A DNA stretch of 64,000 nucleotides from Eremophila alpestris peregrina (taxonomy: Eukaryota; Chordata; Aves; Passeriformes; Alaudidae), in NCBI GenBank assembly GCA_009792885.1, contig WMCF01000014.1:11893724-11957723 (forward strand). The letters run 5' to 3'. The notes beneath the pieces were generated by a model. It was not told where the DNA came from. It did no database searches and saw only the letters and a program-made list of their open reading frames with translations. Within the stretch, counting starts at the first letter, position 1, and each line of letters starts with the position of its first letter. Position numbers and translations under genes: made by a program. Positions 36,301 to 50,253 of this stretch are shown here, one piece after another.

Positions 36301-39300
36301 ACATGTAAGCATGAGATTACCAGTGTCTAGGTCAATCCTTGGATCTGCTCAGGTACAAGCTGCTCCATACAGCATGTACTGTTCTCCAGTTCTTCATGTA
36401 GCCAGAAACCACAGCATAAACATTGCTCTAGGCATCAATGCTATGGAGTAAGTGTTCCCAAACTCAGTGTTCCTGTTCCTGAATGCACTGAGAAGGAAGT
36501 GAGGGGCAGGAAACTCACTGTTAAGCAGAGACATAAACGTTCATTAAAACTCCAAAAAATTATCATCTATTTTTCAGAGAACTCTCACACCTGGAAATTG
36601 ATAGGAAAAGTAGGACACATCTAATTTTCAAAATCATAAAAAAAATGCTTCAATGGATTCTCCCTTAGGAGTATTTAAATAAGGGTTGCTTCTTCCTGCA
36701 AATGGAAGGAGCTGAGGAGGGTTCACCAGACTTTGTACCAAATAAAGCTCTTACTAGAAACAGAACACGTACCACAGGAATTATTGGCTGGAGTGTTCTA
36801 TTGCTTTTGACCAAAATTCTTGTGAGATTGGCTGCCATCAGAGTATTCAGCGAAAAAAGAAGAGGGAGTCTAAAAGTCCGCCAGTGTTACTGGACATTCC
36901 AGTTTGCAAAGAAGGCTGACCAGTTTACCATCTGGTGAACTTGGTATTTTACACAGTGACCTGTAAGGAGTCCACCTTAAATAAAATAACTAGGAAAACT
37001 CAAATAACTGGAAGGAGAGTACAGGTATGATTTTGTTACCTAAGACATCAAATAGTTTCACAACTGGTCTCTCAAAAACAAAGGAAAAAAAAAACCATAA
37101 AAATGCTGAATTTGGCTTTCACAGTGCAAAGAACAGCTGGAGCATTTCTGCATGACTTAGTTTAATGCAGCAAGATTGGAATTTTTAAGTTCCTAAGGAA
37201 AAAAAAAAAAAAGCACAGTTGTTTTTCACTTTCTGCTATCTGTACCAGTTACCACCTGGATCCAAGTATTTGCCACTTAGGATCCAACTATTCAAAAATC
37301 CACATAATTAATTGGTATCAAAACAAAGGTCTGTGAAACATCTGTACTCAAGGAGTGACCTTTGGATGAGAGAAGACCATTCCTTGACTCCCCAAGTCCT
37401 ACAGCACAAACTTGCTGCTTGAAAAACTGTTTTCCAGCTCCAAGTCCCACCAGTCTGGCAGTGAAGTGCAGGTGAGATATAAACAAACACAGGAGAAAGG
37501 GAGAGATTTCTTAGGCATTATTGTAGGCTCAGCAGGTTTCATTTATTTGCCTGCTCTGGGGAAATTCAGACCCCTTTTCCCATTTCTTTTCTGATACTTT
37601 TCAGAAACCTACTCAACACAGCAAGCAGTGCATTAGGCAGCACAGCTTTTGTGCCACCAGAGTCTCAGGGGTGGGCACAGACCTCACCCCAGCAAGGAAC
37701 CCATACAGTCATAGGGCAACATCTGGGTAATGACTTGGGAGCTGTGCACCACCTCAGCTGCAGGTCTCTATGGGATCAGAAGAGCATGGGAACTAGATAG
37801 CTACTTGCCCCAGATTTGCCCCCAAATTCCAGGTTTCTTCCTCTGGAGTCCTCTGACACACCCAGACATGGGTATGGGCACAATGCATGTTCCTGGATGC
37901 TGTTCTTTCAGACATAAAATCACACTGCTGCTCATGCCAGGCACTGGCACTTGTTCTTAATCTTACAGGGCTGTTTCACCTAATGGCTCCAAACCTGGCT
38001 TCCTGAAAGCAGCAGGGGACAGCTGCTGAAACACCATCAATCCAGACAAAGTCAACATGACCTGTGGACGTGGTCCAGCTCTGCCAGGAAGGGCCCAACA
38101 GTGAGGGTGGCTGAGGAAATATTATTGCAGCCTGGAGGCTTTCTCATGCAGAATTCTATTTTGGTGCACCATTTTTTGTTGCTTGAGCATTCCCCAGACA
38201 TTTTGGAAACTCCAGATGCAATAATACTGAGTTCTAGGTCACAATGTTTTTACTGATAAAGGTTTCGCCATCTTGATGTGGGTGTGAATGCTGCAGGATT
38301 ATACAGGGAAAAGTCACTCACCATAACCCACGACATATAATATGCCCACCAAAAAACACAGTAAATTAAATAACAGTGTTTCCTGCCAGTCAAAACAAAC
38401 GTTTTTCCCTTCCTAGCAGAGCAAAAGAGTACTAACCCACAGAACTGCAGTGTTTTGGAACTTCATGTAATAGGAGCAAGTAAAAAGTCACACTGCTATG
38501 AAGTGACACAGAAACATCTGTAACACATTTTTGTCATCAGCACAGCAGCAGTGTTTATCCACAAGGAAATGTTTATTTGATCCATTTGCTAACATATAAA
38601 TCAACTTTTTCTAAAACCATTTCATAATATGCATTCTCAAGCAATGACCCAATTTGAGGTGAACTATTTGAGGTGATCACTGCATGCTTTGAGGCAAGAC
38701 AGCCATCCGAGTAACAACTATATTTTCTTTGTGCACAGACTGCAGAATCTGCACCATGAAGAGACCTTGTAATGAACAGAAATTAACCCATTTTACTTGA
38801 GCCATATTAATTGTTTTCACTTGAAAAAAAGGAATGAAACTGTGACTTAGTCAATGGGAAATCCTCAAGGACTTGGATAAAGTTGTCATGTGTATCCACT
38901 TGCCCTAACCTTTGGCCTTTTGTCTAAGTACAAGGGGCATATCAGTTAGATATATGATGTCTTCTCTCTGGGAAATTCTGAGAGTTAATAAGTAATTTCA
39001 AACTATTATAATTTTGATGCATGGAAAAAAACCAACTTGGCTTTCCTCAGACAGTACAGCTGGGTAAGTACAGAATTTCCCGGCACTGTTTAAGGCTGGG
39101 TGGGGTGGGAAAAAGAAGAAGGAAAAAAGAGAAACAAATGAAGTTGCTAAAGAAGGGAAAAAAATGTGCAGAAATCCTGCCAGAAGTTGAGAAAATCTTT
39201 TCTTCCTTGTTTCACTTATGGAGATCAAAAAATCCAAATTAAACATGAATCCCCTTGCAAAATGCTGATGACTTTGCTCAAACTAGGCCAGCTAAGGTGC

Positions 39301-41445
39301 TGAGAAGCCATGAAGCTGAGCTGTAGTCCTTCAGATAATTCATATAAACAAGTAGCTTAAGTGATAGGTCTCCTCTCTGCAGGATCAACACAACAGTTCT
39401 AATCCTCAAAGAGGAACTGATTCCTGGGTATGCCTACAGCCCAAACCAGCTCTGTCCAGGTCCTCCAGGCACCTCCACAGTACAAGCAGAAAATAGCAGC
39501 TGCAGAGGAGACCATATGACCACAATAAAACCACTGTCATGTTTCAGGGAAATCTCAGCCTGCAACAGAGCAACACTCAGGGAATTGCAAGAATCTTTTC
39601 CAACCTGTTGCACAGCAGAGTGAAATGCCATTAGCCATCATGTAAATGGGATGACTCATTTTCCCAGTGCCAGTGGATGGGTCTCTGCTCACAGCTATGC
39701 CTGGCCTTCAGGTGGGAGGACAGAATTCCTGTCTCAAGAAAGAGCTTTCTTATTGCCCTTAAACTTGCTTTTTTGTCAGCCTGTAGCCATACTCTCAAAT
39801 CAAATCTACAATTTCATTGCACCAAATCACTTGTTTTTCATCTAAGCACCTCAAAAACAAATCCTGAAAAGTCTACATACCACACTACATGTCCCCACTT
39901 ATAAAAAGACAAACAGTGCACAAACTAATTGATCAACAGAGGGTGCATGGTGGAAATCAAACCCACCTTATGAACCCTATTCATGAAATGATCAGCCTTC
40001 TCTCACTTGCCCTATGGCTTCTTTAAGTGACCAGATCTCTCTATCTAGGGTATTTAAAAGACAAAAGTATCCTTTAATATGTGCAGGAACAAATTCAGGA
40101 GCATGCCTACACAAAATATATGTTTATCAGTGTTTCATCTACGTATTGATATTACCAATGTTATTGACTCCTCTGACTGGTTTCCTGTGGCCACACAAGA
40201 CCAAATAAACTTTTAAGAGAAACCTGAAGCTAGGAGATACAAGTTGCAGATGTATGCAAGCCAGTACCTCCTTCTCACCCCCAGGTTTGGCAGACAGATA
40301 TTTCAGAACTGGCTTGCAGGAAGTGACTCTGCAAGCAGGAAGGCTTTTTAAAGCAGTGCGCAGGTATGGGGATGATTTTCACATCAAGAAGATAATGTTA
40401 AGTCCATTAAAAAACCCTGCTTTCTGCAGTGATTCAGGGACCTGTGAAGTCAGGAGAGACCATTGGAATCCCACCCAATGCAAAACGCAGCCCAGGGGAT
40501 TTCATCCATTCATTTCTGCAGCTGTCTTGCAAATCCCACTTCATTAAGCCCCTAACTTTTGACTAACCTCAAACCTGTATTCCAGAATTAAAATTAACTT
40601 AAAAGTTACTGTCTTCAGGGCCATGTAAATGCTGCCTTGTGTAACACAGACCTGAGGGCAGGGCACTAAAACATGACTCTGCAACTGTATTGTTGGGAAC
40701 CTGCTGCTCAGCCTCCTCCATATCCCATGGAACTCCCTTGCAATGCAGTAGGAACCTTTCCAGGGAAGAACTTGGCCCACCCACCTGTCAGGGAACGTTT
40801 CCTCATGTTTGATAGGACAGGCATTGGTGGATTCAAGTCAGCATGGGTGTATCTCAAGAAATGCCCTATCCTGAACCCAGCCCATCCACAGTGCAAGGAG
40901 TGTTCAGTTTGGATGCAAGATGAACTCGAGAACAACCCCAAACTTGGAACTGTGCTCAAAAGGCAGCCATAACCTACATGCCAGAAAACCCATGATCACT
41001 CCTTTGATCATGCCCCCTTCATCTGAAGCACTCTCATCAAAAAGCAAATGCATGAAATCCTTCCTCACACAGAGCATAATTCTGCAGGCTCAAGAAGTGA
41101 TTTGTATTATGCTGTTTGGGAAGAAGGGTTGCAATTATGCCATGCAGCACTATTAAATTCAGCCATATAAACTGGTTGCTCATCTAATCCATTGCACTTT
41201 TTGGCCCACTTGCTCTTTTGAGTTTCTGCCTTCGACTTCACTCTGCAGCTGCCTTGCACCTCCCACTTCTTCTTCTTTACTGTCTTCATGTAAATCAAAA
41301 ATCCATCAAACTTCACTTCTTCAGTAATAAATCAATTCTTTCGATTACTCAGCTATAAAACCATGACTTTGTGGCTGCAAAGGCAGACTATGTTTGAGCA
41401 CCTGGATGACAGCAAGCAAATGAGAGAAAGAAGTATTTTAATAAT
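33301..41445. other. Unique non-coding DNA, no gene seen
   Basis: No gene or interspersed repeat is recognised across about 8 kb. There is a T-rich TTTGG tract at 35111-35160 and an A-run at about 37199-37212. Frames reach 99 codons (40673-40972 plus strand) without any signature. The sequence is moderately AT-rich and otherwise unremarkable. Confidence 0.55.
35111..35160 (+). repeat. T-rich low-complexity tract (TTTGG/T homopolymer)
   Basis: TTTGG units run into T-rich sequence ending in T11 or so. It is a simple repeat without an adjacent retroposon. Confidence 0.85.
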
Positions 41446-41478
41446 ACTTAAGGCTCACTTAAGGCTCACTTAAGGCTT
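41446..41478 (+). repeat. Tandem 11-bp repeat, about three copies
   Basis: ACTTAAGGCTC is repeated with an 11-bp period at 41446, 41457 and 41468, the last copy incomplete. Two of the junctions create CACTTAA, the reverse complement of the TTAAGTG core bound by NKX2-class homeoproteins. That may be coincidental. The perfect identity of the first two units suggests a recent slippage event. Confidence 0.88.
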
Positions 41479-41518
41479 CTTGGCACATCTGAGCTAGCCA
41501 GAAGGGTCGTACCATACT

Positions 41519-41574
41519 AAAAAAAAAAAAAAAATCTTGCTTGCCAGTCACATCCCCCACCCAAAAAAAAAAAA
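41519..41574 (+). repeat. Two A-runs in low-complexity sequence
   Basis: An A16 run at 41519-41534 and an A12 run at 41563-41574 flank a short C/T-rich segment. These are simple repeats of no known function. Confidence 0.85.
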
Positions 41575-44500
41575 TCCTATCCTTTTCTGTGCTATTCTCT
41601 CTGTTTGTATGCTGTATTCATGGCTTTCTTTCCTGAATACAGGTGAGTACAAATGTCAGAGGCAGACTAGAATTGTTGGGGCACAGACAATACATCCTTG
41701 TTTTCTTCTAAACATCAGACCATATCACCAATTAAAAAAGAAAAAGAGGAAAAAAAAGAGCACTCAGCCTCTATCTACCTGCTTCCAAGCCAAGATAAGG
41801 AAATACCTCAAACTTTCCACAAAACTTCATATTAGCTCCCATCAAAGCCAGCAGAATTCATCCTTTTGTTTCCCTTGCTAGAGCTGCATCACTGCATTCC
41901 TACTGAGCTTCTGAATTTGCTCAGAGCTTGTTGATGTTGTTGTTGTTGTTATTGTAAAAGCTGAGTGTTACACAAGACAGAGAGCTTGACAGCTTTCCCA
42001 CAATCCTCAGCATGTGGGAATAGCGAGTAACAAAGTGTTAACACCTGCCAACTGGTGGTTAGGTGTACATGTCTCTGTTAACAACAAACACTGCTGCTAG
42101 CAGTCATCAGAGCAAAGCAGCAAATCTGTTCCCTTCTCCAGCTTGGAAAACACCAAACAATTACAAAAAAAAGGCACCTAATTGCTTGATTAAGATGTAT
42201 CAGTGTTGGAAACTGCTGATCTAGAACATTGAATCTCTGACATTTACTTCACTCTTGATTAAACAGAAATGTTTAAAACCAGTTATTGTGCAGGCAGAAG
42301 CTCAGAGCACTGTGTACCATCCAGGGAATTGTGGCAGTGAAACCTTTTACAAAGAAACAGAATCAGAACCACCTCCTCTCTGCTGTTTCATAAAAGCATC
42401 AGATGCTGAGACTCTCTGGCTAGTGGAAAAAGGGATGGAAGAGCACTAATGAAGGAATGGGAGTCAGATAACTTCTTGGAACTTCCAGAGGAACCTTGTG
42501 GAATAGTTCAGCTCCTGCTCTGAAAAATGTTGCTAGACAAGGAAGTTGGGACTGTTTTTTTATGTTGGGAGGGATTAGTTGTGTACTTTTAAAAATAATA
42601 TTTTCATTTGGTGATTTCCTAGGCAGCATTGTGAGCCAGGTGGCACTGATTTATCATCACCAATTTGCATGTGACTAATGTCCTAGACCTGAGGCTAAAA
42701 CCCTGCTTGCTCTAGATTTGCCCTCAATAGCCATCTTGCTTGTTTTGTTGCTGTTTCCCTGTGACTAAAAGGTAAGGGAGAAGTGAGTCAACTCACTCAT
42801 CTCAAGTTAACTAGAGATTGCTAAATCAAAAGGAGGGAAACATCATTAATATAACAGTACTCACAAAAGCTCAATGCTGTCCAAATCTCCCCAACTGTGC
42901 ACTCAGAAACTCCAGCTCAGCTGGGGAGGGACATTAATCCTGATTTCCATCAGATTGTATTTCTTCAGTAACTGCTATCAGGAAAATAAATTATCCCATT
43001 CTTTAGCAGTGGGGCAGGGTCAGGGAGAGAGGGGGGGGAGAGTGGAATTTCACATTTATGTCTTTCCACTAAACATATTAGCTGAAATAATTCAAACAAG
43101 TATGATTGTACCTGATTAATCAGATGATGGCCAAGACAATAGATAATTTTAACCCATCTCAGTTCCTGAATCTAAGTCACATGAGAGGAGGAATGTGAGT
43201 GGAAGGCATGAGTAACTTCTTTTGATGGCTCTACCAATTTTTGCCAGCATTAACGTTGCATGAAATAAAGACTTCCAGTAGTCAACACCTTGAAACAGAA
43301 GACACATGTTCTCCCTATTTCATGAAGCATCTAGCATTTGAAAATCTTACAAGTAATAGACAGTTAGTGGTAATAAATTGTCTTACAAAGACTGCCAGAA
43401 CACTGTTCTGACTCTAAGCAACATCATTTACTAAATTGCTACAGTGAAAGCTCAAAAACCCTTCTATAAAAAGCTCCCTGCAAAAGGTTCTATGGATAAA
43501 AGTGGACAATTTTTTAGTTGGCCAAGAGTGGCTTTCTCCACCAGGAATGGAGGAATAAGGTAATATACTTGTCTGCCAACATGAATATTGACCAATTTAC
43601 TGAGATAGATATTTCCAAACAGCAGTTGGAAAGCTTTTTGGTATAGGAGTTTAGGATCACCTGCACCAGAATAGTATTAGAGGAAAATTTCCAAGCTTTG
43701 TTTGAATATTCAAGCCCCTTAACTGATGAATTTAGACTCTCAGTCACATGGTTTCTGTGACTCAGCCATTTGTTAGTCATCCTCTGCCCATTATATCTCA
43801 GGAAAGTTACAGATACCCATAACTAGAAAGGCAATCCCCCTCTTTCTGTCTCTTTTCTGCCTGTTCTCTAGATATCATGGCCTCTTCACTCCCTTACTTA
43901 CCAGAGGTCCTGTGCTATTTATTCCCATTCCCCTCCCAGCTAGATTTATTTCCTTATGGTGTCACCCATTTTATGCCCTCCCCACAGCTTCTAGATCCTA
44001 CCCCATGTTCAGAATGTTCCAAATCAACATCTGCCCTTGCAGCCCTCTTCAATTCTCCCTCTTCTGAACCCAGCACTTCTGCCTGGGTCCTCCTCTCTCT
44101 CTCTCACAGCTTTTCATCAAGAGTTGCCTTCTGGGCTCCCACTGGCCTTATTCAGTTCAGTGTCATTCTTGCACACTCTGGGAGTATAATGCAAGCGAAC
44201 TGGGTTGCTTCTGTCTAAACCTCTCCTGGGCTAGCTTCTTTAATTTGTCTGAGTTGTTGATCTGTGGAGTTGTCACTTCTGTTCTGCCTCCAAGTAACAT
44301 TGCTACTTGATATGTTATTTCTACTCTTGGATGCTACTCCCTCCATGCATCATCCCACCAGTTCTCTCTCCTTTTCTGCATCAAACAGCTTTTTTGGGTT
44401 TGCCCTGCAACTTACTATCTTCTCTTCTTGCTGTTCAGTCAGCTCCCACCATCCCTCTGCCAGGGATAACTGCATTGATCAGAAGCAAGTCTAGTTTTCC

Positions 44501-47500
44501 CAGTGCTCCATGAAAAGTTTTTTTGTACTTTCTATTTGGTAAAGAACAGAAATCTCTGAACTGCCGAAGTCAGAGGGCCAAGTGCCATTCAGCCTGAGAC
44601 AGTGTCACTCCTGTTCACGAGGACAAACCCAGAGAAAATGCTGTAGTGAATTATCAGTGTCTAATCTGCAGTCGGCAAAGGGGCATGCATCACTTTAACC
44701 TCAGATTTATGGTCCAGGTACTGGGAAGCAAGAGAAGACTGGGAAGGACAGGTACATGCATGCCCTTATCACACTGAGCACACTGAATATGAGGATGAGA
44801 GTCCCTCGCACACAAAATGTTATCCCTTTAAAAAAATACACATAATCTTCCCTTCAGAAAAAACACCTTGGTGGAAAATTTCAGACCAGTACTAAGCTCT
44901 CAAACCCTTAATGCCATAAACTTCTCACACTGACATCTGTAATGCCTCTGCCAATTTACAAATTCTTCCTGAGTTACTCTTTCTTTGGTGACAGAAGACA
45001 TTAGGTTTAATATTGTTTCATTAAGCTGCACTTGTCCCAAACACATGGCATGTGTATTTTACCTGAGGATAACCCTGCCTTCTTCAGGACAAGATACCCC
45101 ATGACAATCCCTTTTCCAGCAGCACTCCTACCCCTCGGGGTGCTTGCTGGGCATTGCCAGGCAGACAGGTGCACACCAGAGCAGTAAGGCTCGCTCACAT
45201 CCTGTTGATCTGAACTTTATCCATTGTGTTTCTTTCTCAAGCAAACATCTTCAAGACAGGCAGGTTCTTTGTTCAGGCACCTTGTAACACCTGAGACCAC
45301 AATACTAGAACACTCCAGCAGCAGAAGAGCTAAATCTAAATGCAGAAAAACCCAGCACAGTCTGGTATTTAATGCACAGAGCACGTGGTCTTGATTGAGC
45401 ATTAAAAGTCTGACTCCATCCATGAATCTACCAGGTGGTGAGGGCTCTGGCAAGCTCTGATTTGGCATAGGGAGGTCACATGCTTTCCTTATTGACAAAT
45501 GCACATTCCTGTCTTTAGTCTTAACATGAACAGGTTAAAGCATCTTCCTCATCTACTATATTCAGATGATGGCTGAAAGCTACATCTGCGTAGTGTTTTC
45601 CCAGTAGGTCAATAGCAGCCAACAAAGGAGCATTTGCTTCTGGTTCTTTAGCTGAATAGGAGAAAATGATTGGGGCAATATTAGCCCAAAGAGGGAGGAA
45701 TATAGAGCACCTGAAATGCACTGCCAACAAAGCAATTAGCAGGAGGGTCGTGGGTGGGCACTGATTGCCTGCCCTGTTCATCAACCTCACTGAGGGACTC
45801 AGTTCCCAGGTATTTAATACAACTTGTCAGAGCTAACATGCAAAGTTTTGCATACAACCACCTTGGAAATAAAGTACTCTTCCTGTGTATCTGGAAATAG
45901 ATCTGTTTCTTGGTAGTCTTTGAACAAAGGAATGAGTTGTCCATTCTGTTCCATGCTAACCTTAACAGTTTATATTGCAGGCTCTACTACATTACTTACA
46001 ACTGGTCTATTTGAAGAGCAGCTGGGAAAGAAATAGTTCTGGTGGTGGTGATGTGGAGGACTCAAATGGACAAGTCCAAACAATGTAAGGACAAAACAGG
46101 CATGAGAAAAACACTCCAAGACCTACCTCCCAGGGAATTCCAGGGTGTTGGTCAGCTTAGATGGTTTCTTGAAGGGTTAATGTTTCAATGCCAGGCAAGT
46201 CTTGTTTCTGTTCTGTAGATCAAGGCTCCAGCATTGCACTTTTGATACCCAATAGTGTGTTCTGCTTGTCTTTCATCCCTCATCAATGATGTGCAGCCTT
46301 TTCACTGTTGAAAATCAGATAACTGGAGCCTTAATAAAAAAGAATATTTTGGTGTGATTCTAAAAATCCTTCAAGTGAAAGATACATAGGCTTTCTCTCT
46401 GGACTAAATGCAAGATCTCTCCAGCAAAGAGCAATCAAAGTAATCTTGCTAGTGTTTGTCAAGACCTGAGCATTGGAATTGTCCTGATCATAAGCACTCT
46501 AATCCTATCAAGAGGCAAATACATAACCACAGATCACCAGTCATTTGGGCTATACAGTTTGCTAAAGACCCTGCACCTATGTGATCAGATCTTTCAGAAG
46601 GAAAGGCTAGCATGAAAACAGTAACCTCTTATTTCCAGTTCCTATTTTGGTTTCTACTCTTCAGCACACAAAAGAATGCCTGTTTTACCCAAGGCTGCCT
46701 CAGCATTAGACAGGATGTGTTTCCAGGTCACTTTCTCTCCTTTTGTCCCATGTTTTAGTTTTCTGCCTGTAAGAACAAAGCTGAGGGTCTTGGGGCTATT
46801 TGTATCTTTGGGGGATTTGGATGCACTGCAGGGTGAGGCTGGGCCTCATTTTAAGAGAAGGTTCCAGCCCACGCCAGTGCCAAGAGGCTGACTAATGCAA
46901 TTATTTCCTTGCAGAGCAGCATTTTTCAAAGTGCTGATTCTTATTAAGAAAAAGGAACGGATTTGGAGCTCATATTTTGATCTGGTGCCCAGGATTATTT
47001 GGAAATTCTTTTTCCTGGAACGAGACTTTTTATTCCAAATTTCTCCATGGTGGGGAGAGAGGGTTTCCTGGGCAGAATTAGGATAATGATTACAGCCTGT
47101 ATACAATCAGTTCTAACCACTGTGGAACTCCAAAAATGAATGTTATTGCTCAGTGGCTTCATTGAAAACAGAAGTATTATTTAACCAGAAGGATGGCAAC
47201 ACATGGAAATAGCTCATTATCATATTTTCTCCCTATTTGAAATGTCACATTGAGTATGTATCTTTCACGTCCACTACACTTTAATTAATTTGGACTATGT
47301 TTAAATATATTACACAGCATGCTTTATTACAAAATTCTGACACATTCCCATTGATGAAGCAGGGCTCTCCTTCAAACACATGTGAAAGGCAATAGGAGCT
47401 ACACTGCTAAACATTGTTTTAAATACAGTAAGAATACCACATCATCTCTGTGTCTGCCTGTGTTTTTCTGTGGCGTGGAACATACAGAGCAAAACCATTA

Positions 47501-49340
47501 CATCCAAAGCTTGCTTGCTGTTTATTAAAGGGACAATGATGTTAACATTATTATTCTAGATCTAAATCTTAACCACTTACCTTATTTACATAATTGCAAG
47601 ACAAACATATACTTTACTCAATGGCTGGAAAAGATTCCAGCAGTGTGATTGCCTGCAAATTAAAAAGTAGAATTGCAGGGTGTATGTGTGAGATGAAAAT
47701 GGCTTGTTTTAACACAGCTGGTGTATCTTATCTTCTGTGCATTTTCAAACATAGCACTTACAAGGATGGTTGTCCTCCTCCACCCAGGTCTCCAACAAAG
47801 TAGAGGATTGATTTCATTTGCTAACCTTCCTCTGGAATGCAGTCACTCCAAAAGTTATTCCTGATTTATACTTGTTTAAGCAACTGGGAGAATCAAACCA
47901 GCTTTTAAAATAGTGTAAAAATGAGAGTTCATTCAACTTTTAGTGTTCCTTGGGCTGAAATCTTCTATTACTTAGATTTCTGTGCCAAATGGGATCAAGG
48001 ATTTTGTAGAAGATGTGACTAATATCTTACTGATAAGATGTCATCTCTGCACTTCTGCTTCTGTTGAGGCACTGTTGTATTAGCTACTGAACTACTGTAA
48101 ACCCATTTTAGTTTGAACCATCTTGGGTACAGCAAACAGCTGAGGACTTGCCTCCTCAGGGCAGTTTTGTTAAGCTGTATTATCCCACCCACTAGATGCC
48201 ATCAAGAACCGATTGTGTTTGTATCAGGAAGAAATCTCTTTCCTCACTACTCACACCCAGTTCAGGAACCACTTGGAGCCAAGGCTTGTGAAGGAGACCT
48301 GATTCATTCCCTGGGAGCTAAGTGAGTGGTGTACCTCACACAACAAGCCTCTGCATGACATTAAAGTCAATCCCAACAGCTTGTTCTAAAATATGTTCCA
48401 GGGACAGCTCCTTGGACCATTGCTTCCTCATCCATCCTCCTAAGAGAGCAGTAATCAAAGTTTTATTATCTGAATCATGGATTCTTTTTTTTGATTATTA
48501 TTATTGTTATTTTCCCTAGCATATGGCCTTTTTCCAAAATAATTTCACAAGCAAAGATTCTTATCATGGGGAAGGTAATACTGTTCTGAAACAAACTCCC
48601 AGATGGGACAACGTGGAATAAATGTGTTGTTCCTCAGATAAAGGGAAGGCATTGGACTGCTGATCCACTGTGTGGATGTTGCCACAGAGGAACAGCACGG
48701 CTCTGCTCTGTGCTATTAAATACTCCACTACTTATTCTTCTGCCCTGAGTGTTCTCTCCTCACCCCACATAACCCTTCCCTCAGAAAACATTTACACTAA
48801 GACGAAAAATATTTTTCAGCATTTGAACAAAAAAGTTGTGTTTAACTACAACACATGTCTGTCTTTAAAAATCTGGATTGGTTTTATATTTAATTCATTC
48901 ACTGAATTGTAATAAATGAATAAATCTAATTTGGAGGATAATAAAAAATATGAACTCTGTTGCTGAAGCCAAAAGCAATAACTACAACTTTGGTTTTTCC
49001 CAATTCTTTGCTCCTTCGGACCCAAGCATTACTGTTGCAATTTTTTTTTTCCTGTATTTTAAGTGTTTTGTTTATTTGATTTCTGCATTAAAGGAACACT
49101 CCAGTGTAATATAAAGGGATACTATAATCAAGATGCCTAATTACAAAGAAAAGCTAAGTGTCTATTATAAAAACATGCAATAAAAAAAGAATAACTACCA
49201 GATCAAAAGCCACTGACGCAACAATCTGATGAAGCAGGCTAGGAAGCACTACTCAGCTCTCCCCCTTACCAAGCATGGGGAGCCAGAAAACTTTGCTGTA
49301 TCAGAAGATTGAACAGCATCTAGGCTCCCTCTTCCATGAA
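41575..49340. other. Unique non-coding DNA, no gene seen
   Basis: No gene is recognised. There is a short GTT microsatellite at about 41935-41955, a G-run at 43031-43038, a long pyrimidine-rich block listed separately, and AT-rich motif-dense blocks at 46900-47090 and 47215-47345 (for example TTTAATTAATTTGGACTATG). Frames of up to 114 codons have no family resemblance. Confidence 0.55.
43835..44510. other. Pyrimidine-rich (C+T) block on the plus strand
   Basis: For about 675 bp the plus strand is strongly biased to C and T, with many CTCTC, TTCTC and CCCTCC words and comparatively few purine runs. Open plus-strand frames (43877-44218, 113 codons; 44264-44494, 76 codons) arise because pyrimidine-rich sequence seldom spells stop codons. 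Their translation is rich in Ser, Leu, Pro and Phe without a domain. The strand bias may reflect an old mobile element, a transcribed region or chance. Confidence 0.5.
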
Positions 49341-49402
49341 AAGCTGGACAAAAGGGCCTCTCAAGCCCCCTTCCAGCCTGGGCTACTCTGTGATTCTATA
49401 AG
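49341..49402 (+). mobile_element. Short CR1 3'-tail fragment, plus strand
   Basis: About 60 bp matches the extreme 3' end of CR1: AGCTGGACAAAAGGGCCTCT (compare the usual GTTGGACTAGATGGCCTCT), then CCCCCTTCCAGCCTGG, and a tail CTGTGATTCTATAAG representing the ATTCTRTG octamer repeat. Upstream sequence to about 49300 might be a further diverged part. Very short 3' fragments are typical of 5'-truncated CR1 copies. Confidence 0.8.
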
Positions 49403-49490
49403 ATTGGATGATCTCTCTGATGCATGGCTCTCACATTAACTGCAGCTTTTCCTCCTTAGTTTCTTTTTAATTTCAAGAGGTTGTTCTTAC

Positions 49491-49547
49491 TGTTTTGCTG
49501 GGTTTGGGGTTTGTTTGTTTGGGGTTTTTTTGGTTTGTTTGTTTTTT
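49491..49547 (+). repeat. GTTT/GGGGTTT low-complexity tract
   Basis: T-rich sequence has GGGTTT, GTTTGTTT and GGGGTTTTTTT units. It is a simple repeat on the plus strand, resembling in reverse complement the A/C-rich tracts at 21.9 and 57.3 kb. It is not a telomere-type TTAGGG array. Confidence 0.85.
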
Positions 49548-50166
49548 CCCCTGATTCCCAAGATTAACAAATGTGAAATGGTATCCTTTTGGCTGCTAGT
49601 GGGCAGGATCTTGTGTTCTTCACACATTTAGATTTTCTATCAAAATCATCAGGAATGTATTAAAACAAGCAGGCTAGTTTCCATCTCTTGGCATGAGTCA
49701 ATGAAGTATTTAGATGTACATGAAACACAAGACTGACTATGCAACTGGCAGCTTCCAAAAAGGAGTAGATCATTTAAATATGTTCCTGAAGGAGCAGTGT
49801 TTCCTTACCTGGCCACAACTAACCCCGCTAAAATAAACAGTAAAATTGCAGACAACCTTGCCATGCACAGCTGCCCTCTAATTAACAAGCAATTTAAGTT
49901 TGTTTTGTAGACTTTAAAAAGCCTGAAGACCACCTTGTATTAAAGGCAGCTCCTTACTCTTGTCCATATGTGAGTGGACAGGAGTCTAATGTGCCAAATT
50001 CCAAGCCTGAAAGACTGTTTGACTGTCAATCCCCTCACAAGACAGAGGCATGAGCAACTTAGTTGAAGGGGCAAAGGAAAGAAGCAGAGCCATCAGAAGA
50101 ATTTTTCAGAGATTCTCAACACCATCAATCCAGAGCAACAACCTTACTGAATCAGCAGAAATTATC
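49548..50166. other. Unique non-coding DNA
   Basis: Nothing is recognised in this stretch between two low-complexity tracts. Confidence 0.55.
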
Positions 50167-50253
50167 AAAAAAAAAAAAAAAAAAAAACAAAAAACCCAAC
50201 GCAACCAAAAAAAGCCCCAAGCAACAAATGCAACCCAAATTAAAAAAAAAAAA
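50167..50253 (+). repeat. A-rich low-complexity tract
   Basis: A run of 21 A (50167-50187) is followed by A-rich sequence with C interruptions, ending in a further run of A near 50253. Lysine-rich plus-strand frames and phenylalanine-rich minus-strand frames over this tract are meaningless. Confidence 0.9.

Noticed and set aside
49491..49547. Interstitial telomeric repeat
   Set aside because: The units are GGGTTT/GTTT without a TTAGGG register.
50167..50253. Processed pseudogene or SINE poly(A) tail
   Set aside because: No retroposed body is recognisable upstream, target-site duplications were not evident, and the A-rich sequence is interrupted by C-rich words.
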